DNA of 64,000 nucleotides. Source: Heterocephalus glaber. Taxonomy: Eukaryota > Chordata > Mammalia > Rodentia > Bathyergidae. Both the position numbers and the translations under genes were made by a program. This document shows, in pieces, positions 1 through 11,264 of this stretch. A model generated the notes under the pieces. That model ran no database searches, had not been told where the DNA came from, and was given only the letters and a program-made list of their open reading frames with translations. Where the stretch lies: positions 11,179,744 through 11,243,743 of the forward strand of contig NW_004624743.1 of NCBI RefSeq assembly GCF_000247695.1, given 5' to 3'. The first letter of the stretch is position 1; every line of letters begins with the position of its first letter.

Positions 1-1018
1 GGGGTCACCTTCTAACTTGCTCCAATTAGGAAAAGGTAATCAAAGAAGAACAAAAGTGTGAGAAAAGCATGAGTATGCCGAAAGACCAATGAATAAATAC
101 AGTATGGGTAATTCTGATGCTGGTAATGCTAAAGTATTAAATCAGCCCACCTATGGATAATGGTCACAGACTGTAAGCAAAATATGCATAAACAATTATT
201 TGATGACACTGAAATTATTGAAACTGTTAATGGGATGCTATCAGGCCCTTACAAAGAAAACATATTGGCTTAATCTTACTGTTTTCTGTGTGTTCTCATC
301 AAGGGCAATAACAAATTTATTTTATGTAATGTTTATTAAATTGAACCAGAAAGCTTACTAAAAATCACTCATCCTCACATGAGGAATTAGCATATAGAAT
401 TAGCACATTGTAGACAGACCTCTGCCCTAAAACTTTGTTTGCACATAAATTGCTTATGTATAGAAAAAATTCAAAAACTCCGGTAGAAATAAATAACTAG
501 AGGGCTAAAAGAATTAGAACGTTTTGACTTCCTTCAACACTTACAAAGTTTTGAGTTGAGGCCATTTGTTTGAATTGCTAAATAGAAAAAAAAACAAGAT
601 AAAACAAACCACCTAGGCAAATGAACAAATAATGAGCTTCTTCAAGGGTACACAATGGAACTCAGAGCTTCTACAGTATATTATTTCAAATGCTCAGAAT
701 AAAATTAGAACTCATAGACCTGGGAAGAAATGGGAAATTGTGATGTGTAGTCAAGGGAAAATCCCATAGAAATGTAGTCTTGGCACTGATGAGATACTGG
801 GACTTGTGAAGAAGTTGGGAAGGAGGAAGTATAACTGTTCCTACTTGGAACAGTTGGAGGTCATACAATTGTCTGCAAAAATGTTCCTAAAAAAAATGTC
901 CCTAAAGACTAAAAATCCACTATTATGACTACTAAATGAATAAACCAATAATAAGTTGCATAAGAACATATAAAAACATGAATAAAACATATAAGAAATG
1001 ATAACAAAAGCATCAAAG
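1..1018. other. AT-rich noncoding sequence, nothing recognised
   Basis: No repeat, gene or RNA is recognised here. The short open frames have no domain, no coding-like composition and no supporting signals. The sequence is AT-rich with scattered A runs. It may contain very old repeats that I cannot identify by eye. Confidence 0.4.
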
Positions 1019-1095
1019 GCCAGAATATGGCTCAGCAATGCTGCACCTGCCTGGCAAATGCAAGGTCCTGAGGTCAATTCCCATAGGAAAAATAA
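1019..1095 (+). mobile_element. Old ID-type SINE (tRNA-derived)
   Basis: The block aligns with the ID head seen elsewhere in the window: GGCTCAG in the A-box position, then TGCAAGGTCCTGAG and a B-box-like GGTCAATTCC, ending in an A-rich tail. The A and B boxes carry several changes, so the copy is old. The flanks are similar (ATAACAAAAGC before and ATAACAAAAAAAGC after), which could be a decayed target-site duplication. Confidence 0.6.
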
Positions 1096-1289
1096 CAAAA
1101 AAAGCAACAAAATACAAAAAATTCTTAGGAATAATATTTTTAACTAATATAAGAAGGCTTAAACAAATGGAAAGTTAAACCATGCTCATGAGATCAAAGA
1201 CAAAAGTTCATTGAGATTTCAATTCTTACCAAATTAACTGTAAACATGTATATTAACTGTAAATATATATAGCATATTCTCCACCATAA

Positions 1290-1803
1290 ACCCACTTGGC
1301 TTTTAAAAATAAAATCTAGCAAGTTCTAGTAAAATTTATGGGGATCTGAAAAGGACAGTGTGTACCAAAATAAAATTGAAGAATAGGAAAAGAAGGAGAG
1401 GTAAAATAAGATGGGAACACTTATACCATATGATTTTAAGTCCACTGAAAAATTAAAATAACATGATATGGCACTGCTTGAGAATAGTAAAAGGAATCAT
1501 TGGAACACAATAGATTTCATAAACAGACCAACATATATGTGGTTAGTTCATTTAGCAGATAACTCAATGGACAAAAACATTGTTTCAATAAATGGTACCC
1601 AAAATGGTACTGCGTTTGGAAAAAGCATCAACATTAATCTTTACATTACACTATTCAAAAACTTAATTTAAAATGTATCTATACCTAAGTACACATGATA
1701 GTACAGATTCTCAAATGAAATACACATTAATAAAGAAATCTGAGACAAATCACTGAAACATTAACACTTAAAGAAATTAATGGTAAATTGAGTTTTCCTG
1801 AAA
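1290..1803 (+). mobile_element. Old L1 fragment, ORF2 part (5' piece)
   Basis: Read on the plus strand, this follows the C-terminal half of L1 ORF2, where the family has the stretch naming an ATGG-rich segment, a GATAGACCAATGG-like block and AAATGGTGCTGGG. Equivalent diverged blocks are visible around 1330, 1500-1560 and 1590-1620. Stops and indels break every frame. The fragment is interrupted by a younger L1 tail at 1819 and continues after 1949. Confidence 0.6.
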
Positions 1804-1948
1804 TTAAAATATCCCATTGTCTTGCCTTCCCCAAAATAAGAATCAAGATATATTATGTAAAGGTCCAAATCTCCAATGATGACTGTCATTATATTGTATA
1901 CCTAAAATGTACTAATAAAATTAATTAAAAAATTTAAAATAGCCCATT
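1804..1948 (+). mobile_element. Young L1 3' tail nested in old L1, with TSD
   Basis: Positions 1819-1933 match the terminal 3' UTR of the lineage-specific L1 also seen at 21250-21360: AAATAAGAATCAAGATA, then TTGTATACCTAAAATGTA and an A-rich end. It is flanked by TTAAAATATCCCATT (1804-1818) and TTAAAATAGCCCATT (1934-1948). This is a 15 bp target-site duplication with one mismatch. The old L1 resumes directly after it, so this insertion is the younger event. Only about 115 bp of the element was copied, an extreme 5' truncation. Confidence 0.8.
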
Positions 1949-3085
1949 CCTTCCAAGCTTCTACTAACAGAATGAAAGACAAGACAAACTGGAGAAAACA
2001 TTGTCAAGAATATCATTAACAAAGGACTTGTATCTAGAATCCACAGATACATCATAGATTCAACAACAAAAGACAAGCAACCCAATCAAAAAAGAACAAG
2101 TTATTTAAAAACTCATATCACAAAGTATGTCTGATGTATTCAGCATATGAAAAAAGTGCTCTACCTCAGTAGTCATCAGGAAAATTCAATGTAGAATCAT
2201 GCCAAGTTGTCTCCACACAGTCATGAGAATGCAGAAATTAAAATGATCTACATTGCAAATATTAGAAGAGATAGAAGGAACCAGAAATTTCACTTATCAC
2301 CTGTGTGATTTGAAAAAGCATTACACTGTTTAAAAAGTTTGATTATTTCTAATAATGTTTAAAATGAACTTGTCTTGAGAACCATTTCATTTACAGGTTT
2401 CTATCCAAGAGAATACAAATATATGTGGATAAAATAAGTATCTTAGCATCTTTATTGATCAATTATCCAAATGCAAAATACATGAATATCCAGCAGAAGG
2501 AGAGTGCATAAAAATTTGATTTATTCATGTGGTGGATGGAATGCTACTCAGTATTCAAAATGGAATGTGCTACTGTTACACACAGAAACATAACACAAGG
2601 TGAAGGCACCCACGTACAAAAGAGTAATCCAATGCTGGGCATGTTGGTGCATGCCTGTAATCCCAGCACTCAGGAGGCTGAGGCAGGATGACTGCTGTGA
2701 ATTTGAGGCCGACCTGGACTACATAGGAAGTTCAAGTCCAGCTTGAGCTGCTTGGCCAGACCTCGACTGAAAAACACAAAAACAAAAACAAAAACAAAAA
2801 CAAAAAAGTAGTAATCCTGTTTATGTAAAACACAAACTGATTTTCATTAAGTTCTAGGACAGGTAAAACTGATATGTAAAGATAAAAAATCATAAAATGG
2901 TTGCCTCTAATAAAGAAGATAAATTAGTAAGAAGGATGCAAGAATGTCTTTGTATACTAGAAATGGTCTATATCTTGATATCATTGGCTTGCCCACATTT
3001 ATACACCATTGAAAGCCATTGAACTGGACATCTAAGATTTGTATGTTTTATTTGTTGTAAATTTTACCTAAAAAGCAAAAGAAGT
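1949..3085 (+). mobile_element. Old L1 fragment, ORF2 end and 3' UTR
   Basis: This continues the L1 from 1290-1803. The order is an ORF2 segment (AGACAAGCAACCCAATCAAA near 2070), the ORF2 end (GGAATGCTACTCAGTATTC near 2537), and the 3' UTR (GAACTGGACATCTAAGATTT near 3021), ending at TGTAAATTTTACCTAAAAAG near 3057. That last motif is the typical terminus of old mammalian L1. A B1 SINE interrupts it at 2631-2809. No open reading frame remains. Confidence 0.75.
2623..2817 (+). mobile_element. B1 SINE with TSD and (AAAAAC)n tail
   Basis: The body at 2631-2809 has the 7SL-derived B1 head (GCTGGGCATGTTGGTGCATG, then CCTGTAATCCCAGCACT), GAGGCTGAGGCAGGATG and a diverged right part. It ends in a regular AAAAAC tail. 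AGTAATCC flanks both sides (2623-2630 and 2810-2817). It sits inside the old L1 3' UTR, so it inserted later. Confidence 0.9.
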
Positions 3086-3234
3086 ATAAACACAAAATGA
3101 GCTCCAGGTGAATTGGTTTACCTTTGTCTTTTATTAGTGGTATGGGCTGGCAATTTTGAAGTCTGCTTCTATTTATTCTAACCTTGAGCAAATGATTAAA
3201 TACATTGAATATAGTAGAAATCAGGCATGAAGTG

Positions 3235-3465
3235 GCATAATGTCTCCACAGATTCTAAAGTAATTCAGAAAAACTTACACACATAGAGGGGAGGGAGAGA
3301 GATAAGGAGGGAATATCATGATGCAAATAGAGTAAAGCATAAATATTTATGTAAACATTTGGCAAATATCTCTAAATGTTATGGGATTGTCTGGAACTGA
3401 TTTTCAACCTGTTTTTAAAAGAATTGAAATTTGTTTCAAATAAAAAAATCTAGAAAATTTTTAAG
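3235..3465 (+). mobile_element. Old L1 3' end fragment
   Basis: The terminal part (TAAAAGAATTGAAATTTG, then TTTCAAATAAAAAAAT) resembles the end of another old L1 3' UTR group, which finishes with TTTGAAATT-TTTCAAAATAAAA. The upstream GTAAACATTTGGCAAATATC fits the same region. The boundaries are approximate. Confidence 0.5.
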
Positions 3466-4684
3466 TTGAATTGTATAATTCCCAGAACAGAATGAATCTT
3501 GGAAAAAACCCTCAAATTAACATTCAGAGATGAGTTTGAGAAAATATTGCATATGTGAAATAAAAATATAATTATGAGAAATATAAATAATTCAAGAAAA
3601 TATATTTTGGAAACATTTTAGAATGTGATATCATAATGTGTTTCCAGCTGGGTTGGCTCATTCAGTTAACATATTTGCTTCTTGTCCCGCCCACTGCCAA
3701 TTTAATAAGTACAAAATATAATTCATCCATCATAAAACAAAAGTCTTCACACATTTATGAAAGAATAAAATGGCTGAGAACATGTGAATGAATGAAACAA
3801 ACATGACCCACATCATTTCATACGTACACCAGAGTGGTGGAAATCAAGCCACCTATACTATACTACATGACTTCTTCACTTAGAGTCAGTAGGCCACACA
3901 CAGGGCATATATAGAAACTAGACTCACAGTGAAAAAGATTAATGTGAGATTGATTCCAGGAAATAGATCATTTAGAACTGTAGTATCCTCTTCCCTCTTT
4001 AGTGTATTGAAAGCTGACATTAACAAAATTTCTTTTTGAAAGAAAATAAATGCTTAATATGGATAAATCTGAGACATTCTATAGAAAATTTATCTTTGTT
4101 TGGAGACATTATCATTATACATTCTTCCTTATCCCTTATTAAGACTGAAAAACAAGAACAGTCTAAAATCAAAAGCAAACATGATGTCTATAAGGTGTAA
4201 AAATTATATCATTATTCTACATCAGACATTATCACTGGCTTACAGAATTTCTTTAATGGATCTTTTAATAAAATTGGATATCATAATCTATGACTCACTG
4301 TTGAAATTGAGGCATTGGGAGTTCTCTATTAAAATGAACACATGTGAAAATAGAAAAATATCATAAAAGTAAGCTTAACAAATTTGATCACCTTAAATTA
4401 TTTACAAATAGAAGATTTGCATATCTAAAAATTTTAAAGTCAAAAATAGCCCACATTTCACCTGAAAGGGTCTAAGGTCTAGTATTTATGTTTTATTCAA
4501 GAGACATTTGTACAATAGCATTTCTTCTAAATGTATTTCGATGCTACAATTCTAATGGTATTCAGGACATAGTTGGGAGGACCTAAATCTATCTCTAAAG
4601 ACCAATGAAAACTATGTAACAAAGATTAAGATAAGGGGAATGCTGTCTGAAGAACAATAATTTTAGGAAATTTAATATTTTTGT
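3466..4684. other. AT-rich noncoding sequence, nothing recognised
   Basis: No gene, RNA or clear repeat is visible. An 88-codon open frame at 4100-4366 has no recognisable domain and lies in very AT-rich sequence, so I treat it as chance. Confidence 0.35.
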
Positions 4685-5245
4685 TGATTTTTATTCATTA
4701 AGTTCATTGGTACATTTTAGGTATACAATATTATGGCATTCATCATTGGGAATTTGTTTGTTTACATAATATATCTTGGTTCTTATTTTTTCCCCATTAC
4801 CCTGCCCTCCCATCAACCCCTCCACCCCTTCCTATTTACAAAAACTTGTTTCCAATTTTTCCTTTTCTCATATTTGTTCCTTTCCCTTCTTTCATTTCCC
4901 CTGTGCCTCCCAATTCCCCTTCCCCTTTTTACCTTTTCTTCCTATTTCACATTATCTATTATACATTTTGATCCTTATTTACACTTTCAGTTTCTCACAC
5001 CAGAGATACAATTCGGTATTTACTCAAGTGTGTGCTATTTATTTCATTTAGGAGTATCACTTCAATGTGCATCCACTTAGCTATAAATGTCTCTAATTTC
5101 TCATTCTTTATGGATGAGTAGTACTCTATTTTATAAAAAAATACATATGCACCCATGTTTATAGAAGCACAGTTTGTAATAGGTAAAACTTGGACAGCCC
5201 AATTGCCCATCAATTGGAGACTGGATAAAGAAGATGTGGTTTTCT
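4685..5245 (-). mobile_element. L1 3' end with 5' inversion (twin priming)
   Basis: From 4685 to about 5138 the minus strand carries an L1 tail: the 3' terminus (GGTACATTTTAGGTATAC on the plus strand), the pyrimidine-rich 3' UTR at 4780-4950, then the ORF2 C-terminal end with a DYYS-like motif (AGTAGTACTC on plus). From about 5145 to 5240 the sequence flips to the plus strand. It shows ACCCATGTTTATAG and CTGGATAAAGAAGATGTGG, which is the ORF2 segment that normally lies just upstream. Adjacent consensus parts joined head to head are the signature of twin priming. Long frames at 4733-5080 and 4995-5213 are parts of this element. I could not define a clean target-site duplication. Confidence 0.85.
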
Positions 5246-6257
5246 AAAATTTTTATTGTTTTTTCACTATTCAATATATAATAATGTTCAGGAGAAATCT
5301 CAATGTGTGGGAGAAAAATGGGAAGAAATGCCTTGAAAACAGAAAAGATAAGCGTTCCAAAAATATTTACTTTCATTAATATGTTTCAAAGTTTTGTTAT
5401 ACTCAAGTTGACATTGATTATAGCAAAACACACAAACAAAACAAATGAGAAAAGTTGGAGTCGGTTTGTGATTTGATTCATCAAACCTCTAAGTCACCTA
5501 GACTACAAACTTCCCAGCATAAGGCACAAGATCCTCAGGCCCCTGGTTATGGTCTTGTCCTCTCAGACTCCAAGGACAGCAGCCCTGGATGGTTCAACTC
5601 CAGCTTGGGTTGGATTAAAAAAGGAAACAGAGTTTCCACCCTTCCTCTGCTGTTTCTGTCCTTCCCCCTTCCTGTTTCCTCTTCTGCTCCTCCCTGTTTC
5701 TCCTGTCTCTTTGCTTCTGTTCTGACCCTCTCCTTTTCTTGATGGATCCCACAGTATCTACTCTGCTCTACCTCTCCTCGCACCCTTTCTCCTCCTCCTA
5801 CAATTCAGCAAGATGCTGCCAAAGCCTTCTGAAGGGAATCAGACCATAAATTCCTGCCACCTCATTTATAGGTTTCTGTAGAGAAAAGTTATCATCTGGG
5901 CAGGTTGATACTGTATCTCTTATTAGTGAGAATTATTTAGTTTTATTTCTTAGTTCTGCCTTACCAAACTCTGGCTATAATGCTATATACTTAGCAGATA
6001 AGAAAGCATCCAGCTACTACAAGTGACTCTGGAAGACGTGTCACTTGTATTTTGGTTTCCTTATTTCAATGGATCAAAAGACCTGAATCAGAAGAGAACT
6101 ACCATCATTTTACAGAGAGAAATTATTTTCTACATGCATTATATTCAGAATTTGCAGTTGTAATGGGCCTTGTGGTTGGGTCACATTTCTTTTTATCACT
6201 TGGTATTGGATAGCTGCTAAATCTTGATCACATGACCTAGTTGGGTTTACTGGAATT
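5246..6257. other. Noncoding sequence with a GC-richer pyrimidine block
   Basis: No element is recognised. At about 5450-5830 base composition shifts: it is less AT-rich than its surroundings and includes a pyrimidine-rich stretch (5640-5800) with repeated CCTG/TTTC words. An open frame of 95 codons runs at 5455-5742, but its protein is low complexity where it crosses the pyrimidine tract and shows no domain. It may be an unrecognised repeat. Confidence 0.35.
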
Positions 6258-6604
6258 TCCCCCCTTAATTTTTTTAAATTAATTTTATTGGCACATTTTA
6301 GGTATACATTATGATCAGAAAATTGAAATAGATTGTCTGTATCTCAACCTGATAAAAGCCATCTATGAAAAACCAACAATCAACATTATACTAAATGGTC
6401 AAAAATTGAAATCTTTCACTCTAAATTCAGGAACAAGACAAGGATGCCCACTGTCATCACTCTTATTCAATATAGTTCTGGAAACATTAGCCATGGCAAT
6501 TAGACAAGAGAAAGAAATAAAAGGAATAAAGATAGGAAATGAAGAAGTTAAACTGTCATATTAAATTCAGTAGAGTGGCTGGATACAAGGTCCCCCTTCA
6601 TTTT
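6258..6604 (-). mobile_element. Short L1 insertion, 5' inverted, RT segment with deletion
   Basis: Positions 6273-6315 are a minus-strand L1 3' terminus (TTTTATTGGCACATTTTAGG). At 6316 the sequence switches to plus-strand ORF2 from the reverse transcriptase domain, open to 6560. It includes the conserved block [15 protein letters not shown] (around 6426-6470). Near 6558 it jumps to a segment encoding EFS.VAGYK-like residues, so the part with the catalytic FADD motif is deleted. TCCCCCCTTAATTTT (6258-6272) and TCCCCCTTCATTTT (6591-6604) look like a target-site duplication with one mismatch and one indel. The element is inert. Confidence 0.8.
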
Positions 6605-7138
6605 GAATATCCATGGAGTGAAGGAAGGATTCAAGAAGAGGAAACAATTCTAGGCGTTAGTGGTAGGGATAGAAGTGTACAGCAGTTCAGAAATGTGTTT
6701 TAATGGAGTCAGCTCTAGCAATGTCATTTTAAACTGACTATTTCTGTATCGGTTCTTAGTTTGCCTTTTCTTACCTTTATTTCTATTTATTTCCTAAGCC
6801 TGATTCTCCAGTTTAACAGCCCTTTTTTGCTTAACATGAACCATAGCCAGTTTTCTTCACCCTGATTTTAACACTTCCTAAACTTTGATATAATCGAACA
6901 GAGTTTTTGAGAAATACTCCAAGTCATGGGATAGAGATAACTCTTAAATCTCTTCAAATGACAAATTGTAAATAATTTGTTATTTTGCTTTAGGTAGTTC
7001 ATCTAGACGATGTAAGAGAGTTTCTTCATGTGTAGCCATGTATCATCTCCACTGAAAATCTTTAAAAGACATTGGTGCCTTTTGCAACGACTTGCTTCAA
7101 TATTCAGGCACATCTTGAAGCTTGATAGGCTTATACAG

Positions 7139-7174
<36 letters not shown>

Positions 7175-9985
7175 CTATATTATATATAGGCTGAGACCCA
7201 TACACTACAATAAATGTGGATTTAATAGGTTTGATTTCAATGTGTTTGTTCTTTTTCAACAGATTTAGGTACAGATAGGTGCAGGATTTTTTTTTTCAAA
7301 ATGACCAAGATTGCTATATGAGAATAGCCTACTACTCATTTACTTTAGACTACTGTTTCTGAAAAAGGTATATAAATAATTTCAGGTCTGTAAAAAAGGA
7401 CATGTAAAGTAGTTAAGAGTTAGGAAATATTGAGAAATGGTTTAAAGATTGTCTGAATCACTATCCTAATGATTGAATTTCAGAGGGAAATCAGACAGCA
7501 TTGTCTGTCATCACTGAAGTTAGGATAAATGCAAGCAGACTTGTCGCATTTTGTCTGCAATAAAAATTAGGAGAAACTGAGGATAAGGTGGGTAGAAAAA
7601 AAAGAGGACATGGCTTGCCCACATAGTTGTGAATGGAAGAAAGAATACTGTTTAGAATGAATAAGGCCCATTTCTGAATACAGAACAGGAAGTGGTTTTG
7701 TTTCTTCACTCAGTTTCTTTTAAGACACTGGAGCTGAGAATTTAGGAACTGAAAGGAATATTTCACTTTTCAGTAGCCAAATAAACTATATTCAGGGACA
7801 CACTTATCATTAAATTATTCCTGAGTTTATAGGAAGCTGATGAAGACTGGAAAAGGGAGGCTTTGTCTTGATATTCCAAAAGCAAAAGCAGTTAAGAGGG
7901 TCAAGAGATCTATCTACAGTTGTCATGGAGCAGTTACTACCACTGCAATTGAAACCATATCAGCACTTCCAGTGCAAACTAACATTTTTCACACACTGAA
8001 ACTCAGTTGTAATGATTCAATCTGGGCTGGAAGTTGGCATTGAGGGCTCAGGAGCTCAGCAGGAAAGAGGGCAAAGAAGAGAGATTTTAAAAAATTAATT
8101 TACTGAACTGTCAAAGAAAATATTGCCATTAAGATGTTTTGAGAAAATAATAAATAATACATTCTCTCAAAATTAGTATGCAAAGCATACTGGGTGCCAT
8201 AGCCATGGAGAGAGAGAGAGAATTTTAGTTTTATAGATTGGAAAAGATTCAAAACTAAAAGCGACCAACTGAAGAATGAGTTTCTAATCCTGTGAATAGT
8301 TCCTGTGTTACAGAGGATATTTGATGTTCTTAAAAGATATTTAGTGTTCTTCAATGTTTATTTGCCCAAAAAATGTAGTTGACTCTACAAATGAAAGGGC
8401 TGCAAATGTGCACCAGCCCAGTGGGTTTAGCCATGAAAGATGTTATAGCACTTTTTTTTCCCCTTCAGACTCCTTTGATAGATAACTTTAATCTAAATTC
8501 CTTCATTTCTACAAATGTTAGCACTTTTTAAAAACACGACTTTCTGTGTATTTGTTAGTTATGATATAATTTACTATGATATGTACATCTTTATTTTATG
8601 CATATTACTTTTTTTTTTCCTGTAAAACTAATAGTTGATGAAGGAAGAAAAAGAAGACGCAGAGACTACTTTGTAACAGACACATATCTAGTTTATTTTG
8701 CAACTTTGTTATATGTTGATTAATTTAATTTTAAATATTATTGAATATACTAATAATAATTATTATTGCTTCACATTATACTGCTTTCTGTTATTATTCT
8801 TACCCTTACTTTGTACTGAGAAACACAGAAGTCCTTCACACTCCTTGTTTCTAGAGTATAAGAACCTACTTAGTCAAGCTCCAGTTTGTTCATTCTCATC
8901 TAATAGGTAACTTTGTTGTGATTAAGATTATTACACTATCAAAGTGAATCTTGATTGAAAAGCCATGTCGACCTTCAGTTTAAAGGAATAGGTTGAATGT
9001 TGAGTATATGTTGAAAAATGTCTAGGATACCTACGACTTTGATAAACATGACCCATGAGAGGAGACAAGCAGCTAAGAACCAACATTAAAGATGATAATC
9101 TAGATGACTTTAAACTTAGTTGTAATAATTTACATTTTTGTATCATGCAGATAAATGAATTCAAAAAGTAACAATACAAAGAAAACTTATTCTAGCCCAT
9201 CTGGCAATTATGTGACTAGCAGATAAGGAGTTAATGAGTACATGTAGGAGCATCACCTGTCCTTTTTGATGACCACATACATTTATGGTTCAAATGACTG
9301 TTATATATGTCAACTCCAAGGGATATGAAAATTTACTTCACAGAGTAAAAGCAGTCCATTACTGTAATAAAATGCCTTTATAAAATCATCCAAAAATATT
9401 TTCTACTTTGTTTGGATCATAGTAATAAACTTCTTCCCCAAGTGAGTGGTTTGTTGCAATTCACAGGGGAACAGTTGTAACAGAGAATAGATGTATCTTG
9501 TTTCACCCTCTTGAATTCACTGTTTTCTATTTGTGTGCTCCAAAGTGTGCCTGGGGTCCGCTGCCTTTGTTAGGTACTCATTCCAGGAGCCAATCTCAGG
9601 AGTGCTGACCTAAGTAGCAGCTCACATTGCTCATAAGCTACCTGCAGGAGAAAAGTAGCAGTTAATAAAAGTCACCAAAGAAAAAATGAAGACCAGATTT
9701 CAGAGGATGTGGACATAGGCAGATGTCCTTGGAAATAGGTCCAAGCCAACTTGGCTGAATAGAGCAGCTATTGCCCCATGAAAGTCTGTGAAGCGGGAAG
9801 TTGCTGTATATGTTTTAGTTCAATTAGAAGAGTCAAGCGTTTGGCCAAATACTATGTAAATGTTCAAGAACTAGAACATGAGAACCTCAAGGTACTGTAG
9901 AAAAGGAGGCAGAAGAGGATACGGAAATCCAAAATATTACCTCATCCACTGAGACTTCCTGAAGCCCTGGCTCATACAGTCAGCC
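6605..9985. other. Noncoding sequence, no clear repeats
   Basis: I see no gene. A short (AT)n tract lies at 7142-7172 and a small (GA)n at 8206-8220. Open frames at 7840-8043 and 7491-7709 have no recognisable domain. The sequence is otherwise AT-rich and unassigned. Confidence 0.35.
7142..7172. repeat. (AT)n microsatellite
   Basis: About 15 perfect AT units, followed by a further partly palindromic TATATTATATATA stretch to about 7188. Confidence 0.95.
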
Positions 9986-9989
9986 AGGC

Positions 9990-10090
9990 AGGCAGCCAGG
10001 GAATGAATGTGTTGGGAGCACCTACTCTGTGTTGCTTTTAACACATGGGATGGAAATACAAAAATAAATCAACCGTGATGTGACTTTCAT
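9990..10090 (-). mobile_element. Possible L2 fragment
   Basis: The plus strand reads GGGAGCACCTACTCTGTG, then GGAAATACAAAAATAAATCA. This resembles the reverse complement of the L2 3' end (GAGCACCTACTGTGTGCC, then GGGATACAAAGATGAAT). It is short and diverged, so the call is tentative. Confidence 0.45.
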
Positions 10091-11264
10091 ATTTATGGTC
10101 ATTTAAGGCACATTCTTTCACTTTAGTCATATGTTCCCGCTGAAAACTACATGATTTGATACAAGAGTGTTTAAAGTTGAATTTTGTTTTAATATTTTCA
10201 TTTTCCTTTCTTAGGTCTTTCTTCTTACCTCCAAGAATTCCCTTTCCTCTTCAGATATTCAAATTCTAAGTTTGTAAATATTTCATGTCAGTAGTTATGC
10301 AAAAACATATGCTGTCCTAGGACAGATCCAACTCAATAGAGGGTAAATAAAGCAATTTATAGGAAAGAATAAACATTAAAGAAAAACAACAAAAGAAATG
10401 GAACAAAATATAAAATAGGAAGTAGAGTATATACATTAGTATATACATTCATGCCATAAGTTTAAAGACTATTTCTTTTGTATGGGTATTTGTATTTTAT
10501 TACTAGTTAACTTGATATTGTTGTCACTACTAAAATAATTTATACCATTAAGAGACTATTGGAAAGCAGGATGATTTTTTTGGATTTAGTAAATGCCAAG
10601 AAAACATTGTTTATTTTTGCCTATTGTACAAAAAGTTCATGGTCTCATGGTCCATTAAGAAAAATCAGGAATTTCTGTGACTTTTTAGTTCAGATGAGAT
10701 AAAAATGTGTGATTTTTCTGAATATTTTGAGTAAGCACAATCTTTAAAGTATCTAATCAAGCTATCTCATCTATTGCTAGAGTTTTAGATTAACTTTGCT
10801 AAAATTGTGATGTATCAAACACTGATATGGAAAATATCACTATTTGGCAGAATATGATGATTTATACCCACAGAAATATGAGTTAGGATGATATTTTTGA
10901 GGGCTCCTTTTATTACAAAAACTGAAAAATTAAAGTAAAAATGGAAAATGTTGGCTTACAAAATCCAACAGCTCAGTGTGGAACCAGATTTGGGACCCTC
11001 CGGAGTCCTCCGTGCACAGCCAGTTCTTACCCAAACTTTGCCCCTGGTTCTTCCGTGTTGGGGTGACTCTCAGGTATGGTGTCTCCTTATGTAATAAAAT
11101 GGACACCTGGAGTTGCACATGGATATGATTTCAGTTACATTCCAAAAGTGAGTTTTGCATTCCTAATAATTTCCGCAAATCCAGTGGATCCGACTGGCTT
11201 TGACTGGTCTTGGTTTCACACTTACAAACCTCAACTAATCACCATGTCCAGGAGGATGCAGTGT
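10091..11264. other. Noncoding sequence, nothing recognised
   Basis: AT-rich to about 10930, then a GC-richer 300 bp leading to the LTR at 11265. That stretch may be part of an endogenous retroviral remnant, but I see no primer binding site or retroviral protein in it. Confidence 0.35.

Noticed and set aside
4733..5080. 115-codon open frame on the plus strand
   Set aside because: It is the antisense of the pyrimidine-rich L1 3' UTR and ORF2 end; the protein is low complexity (F, S, P, L).
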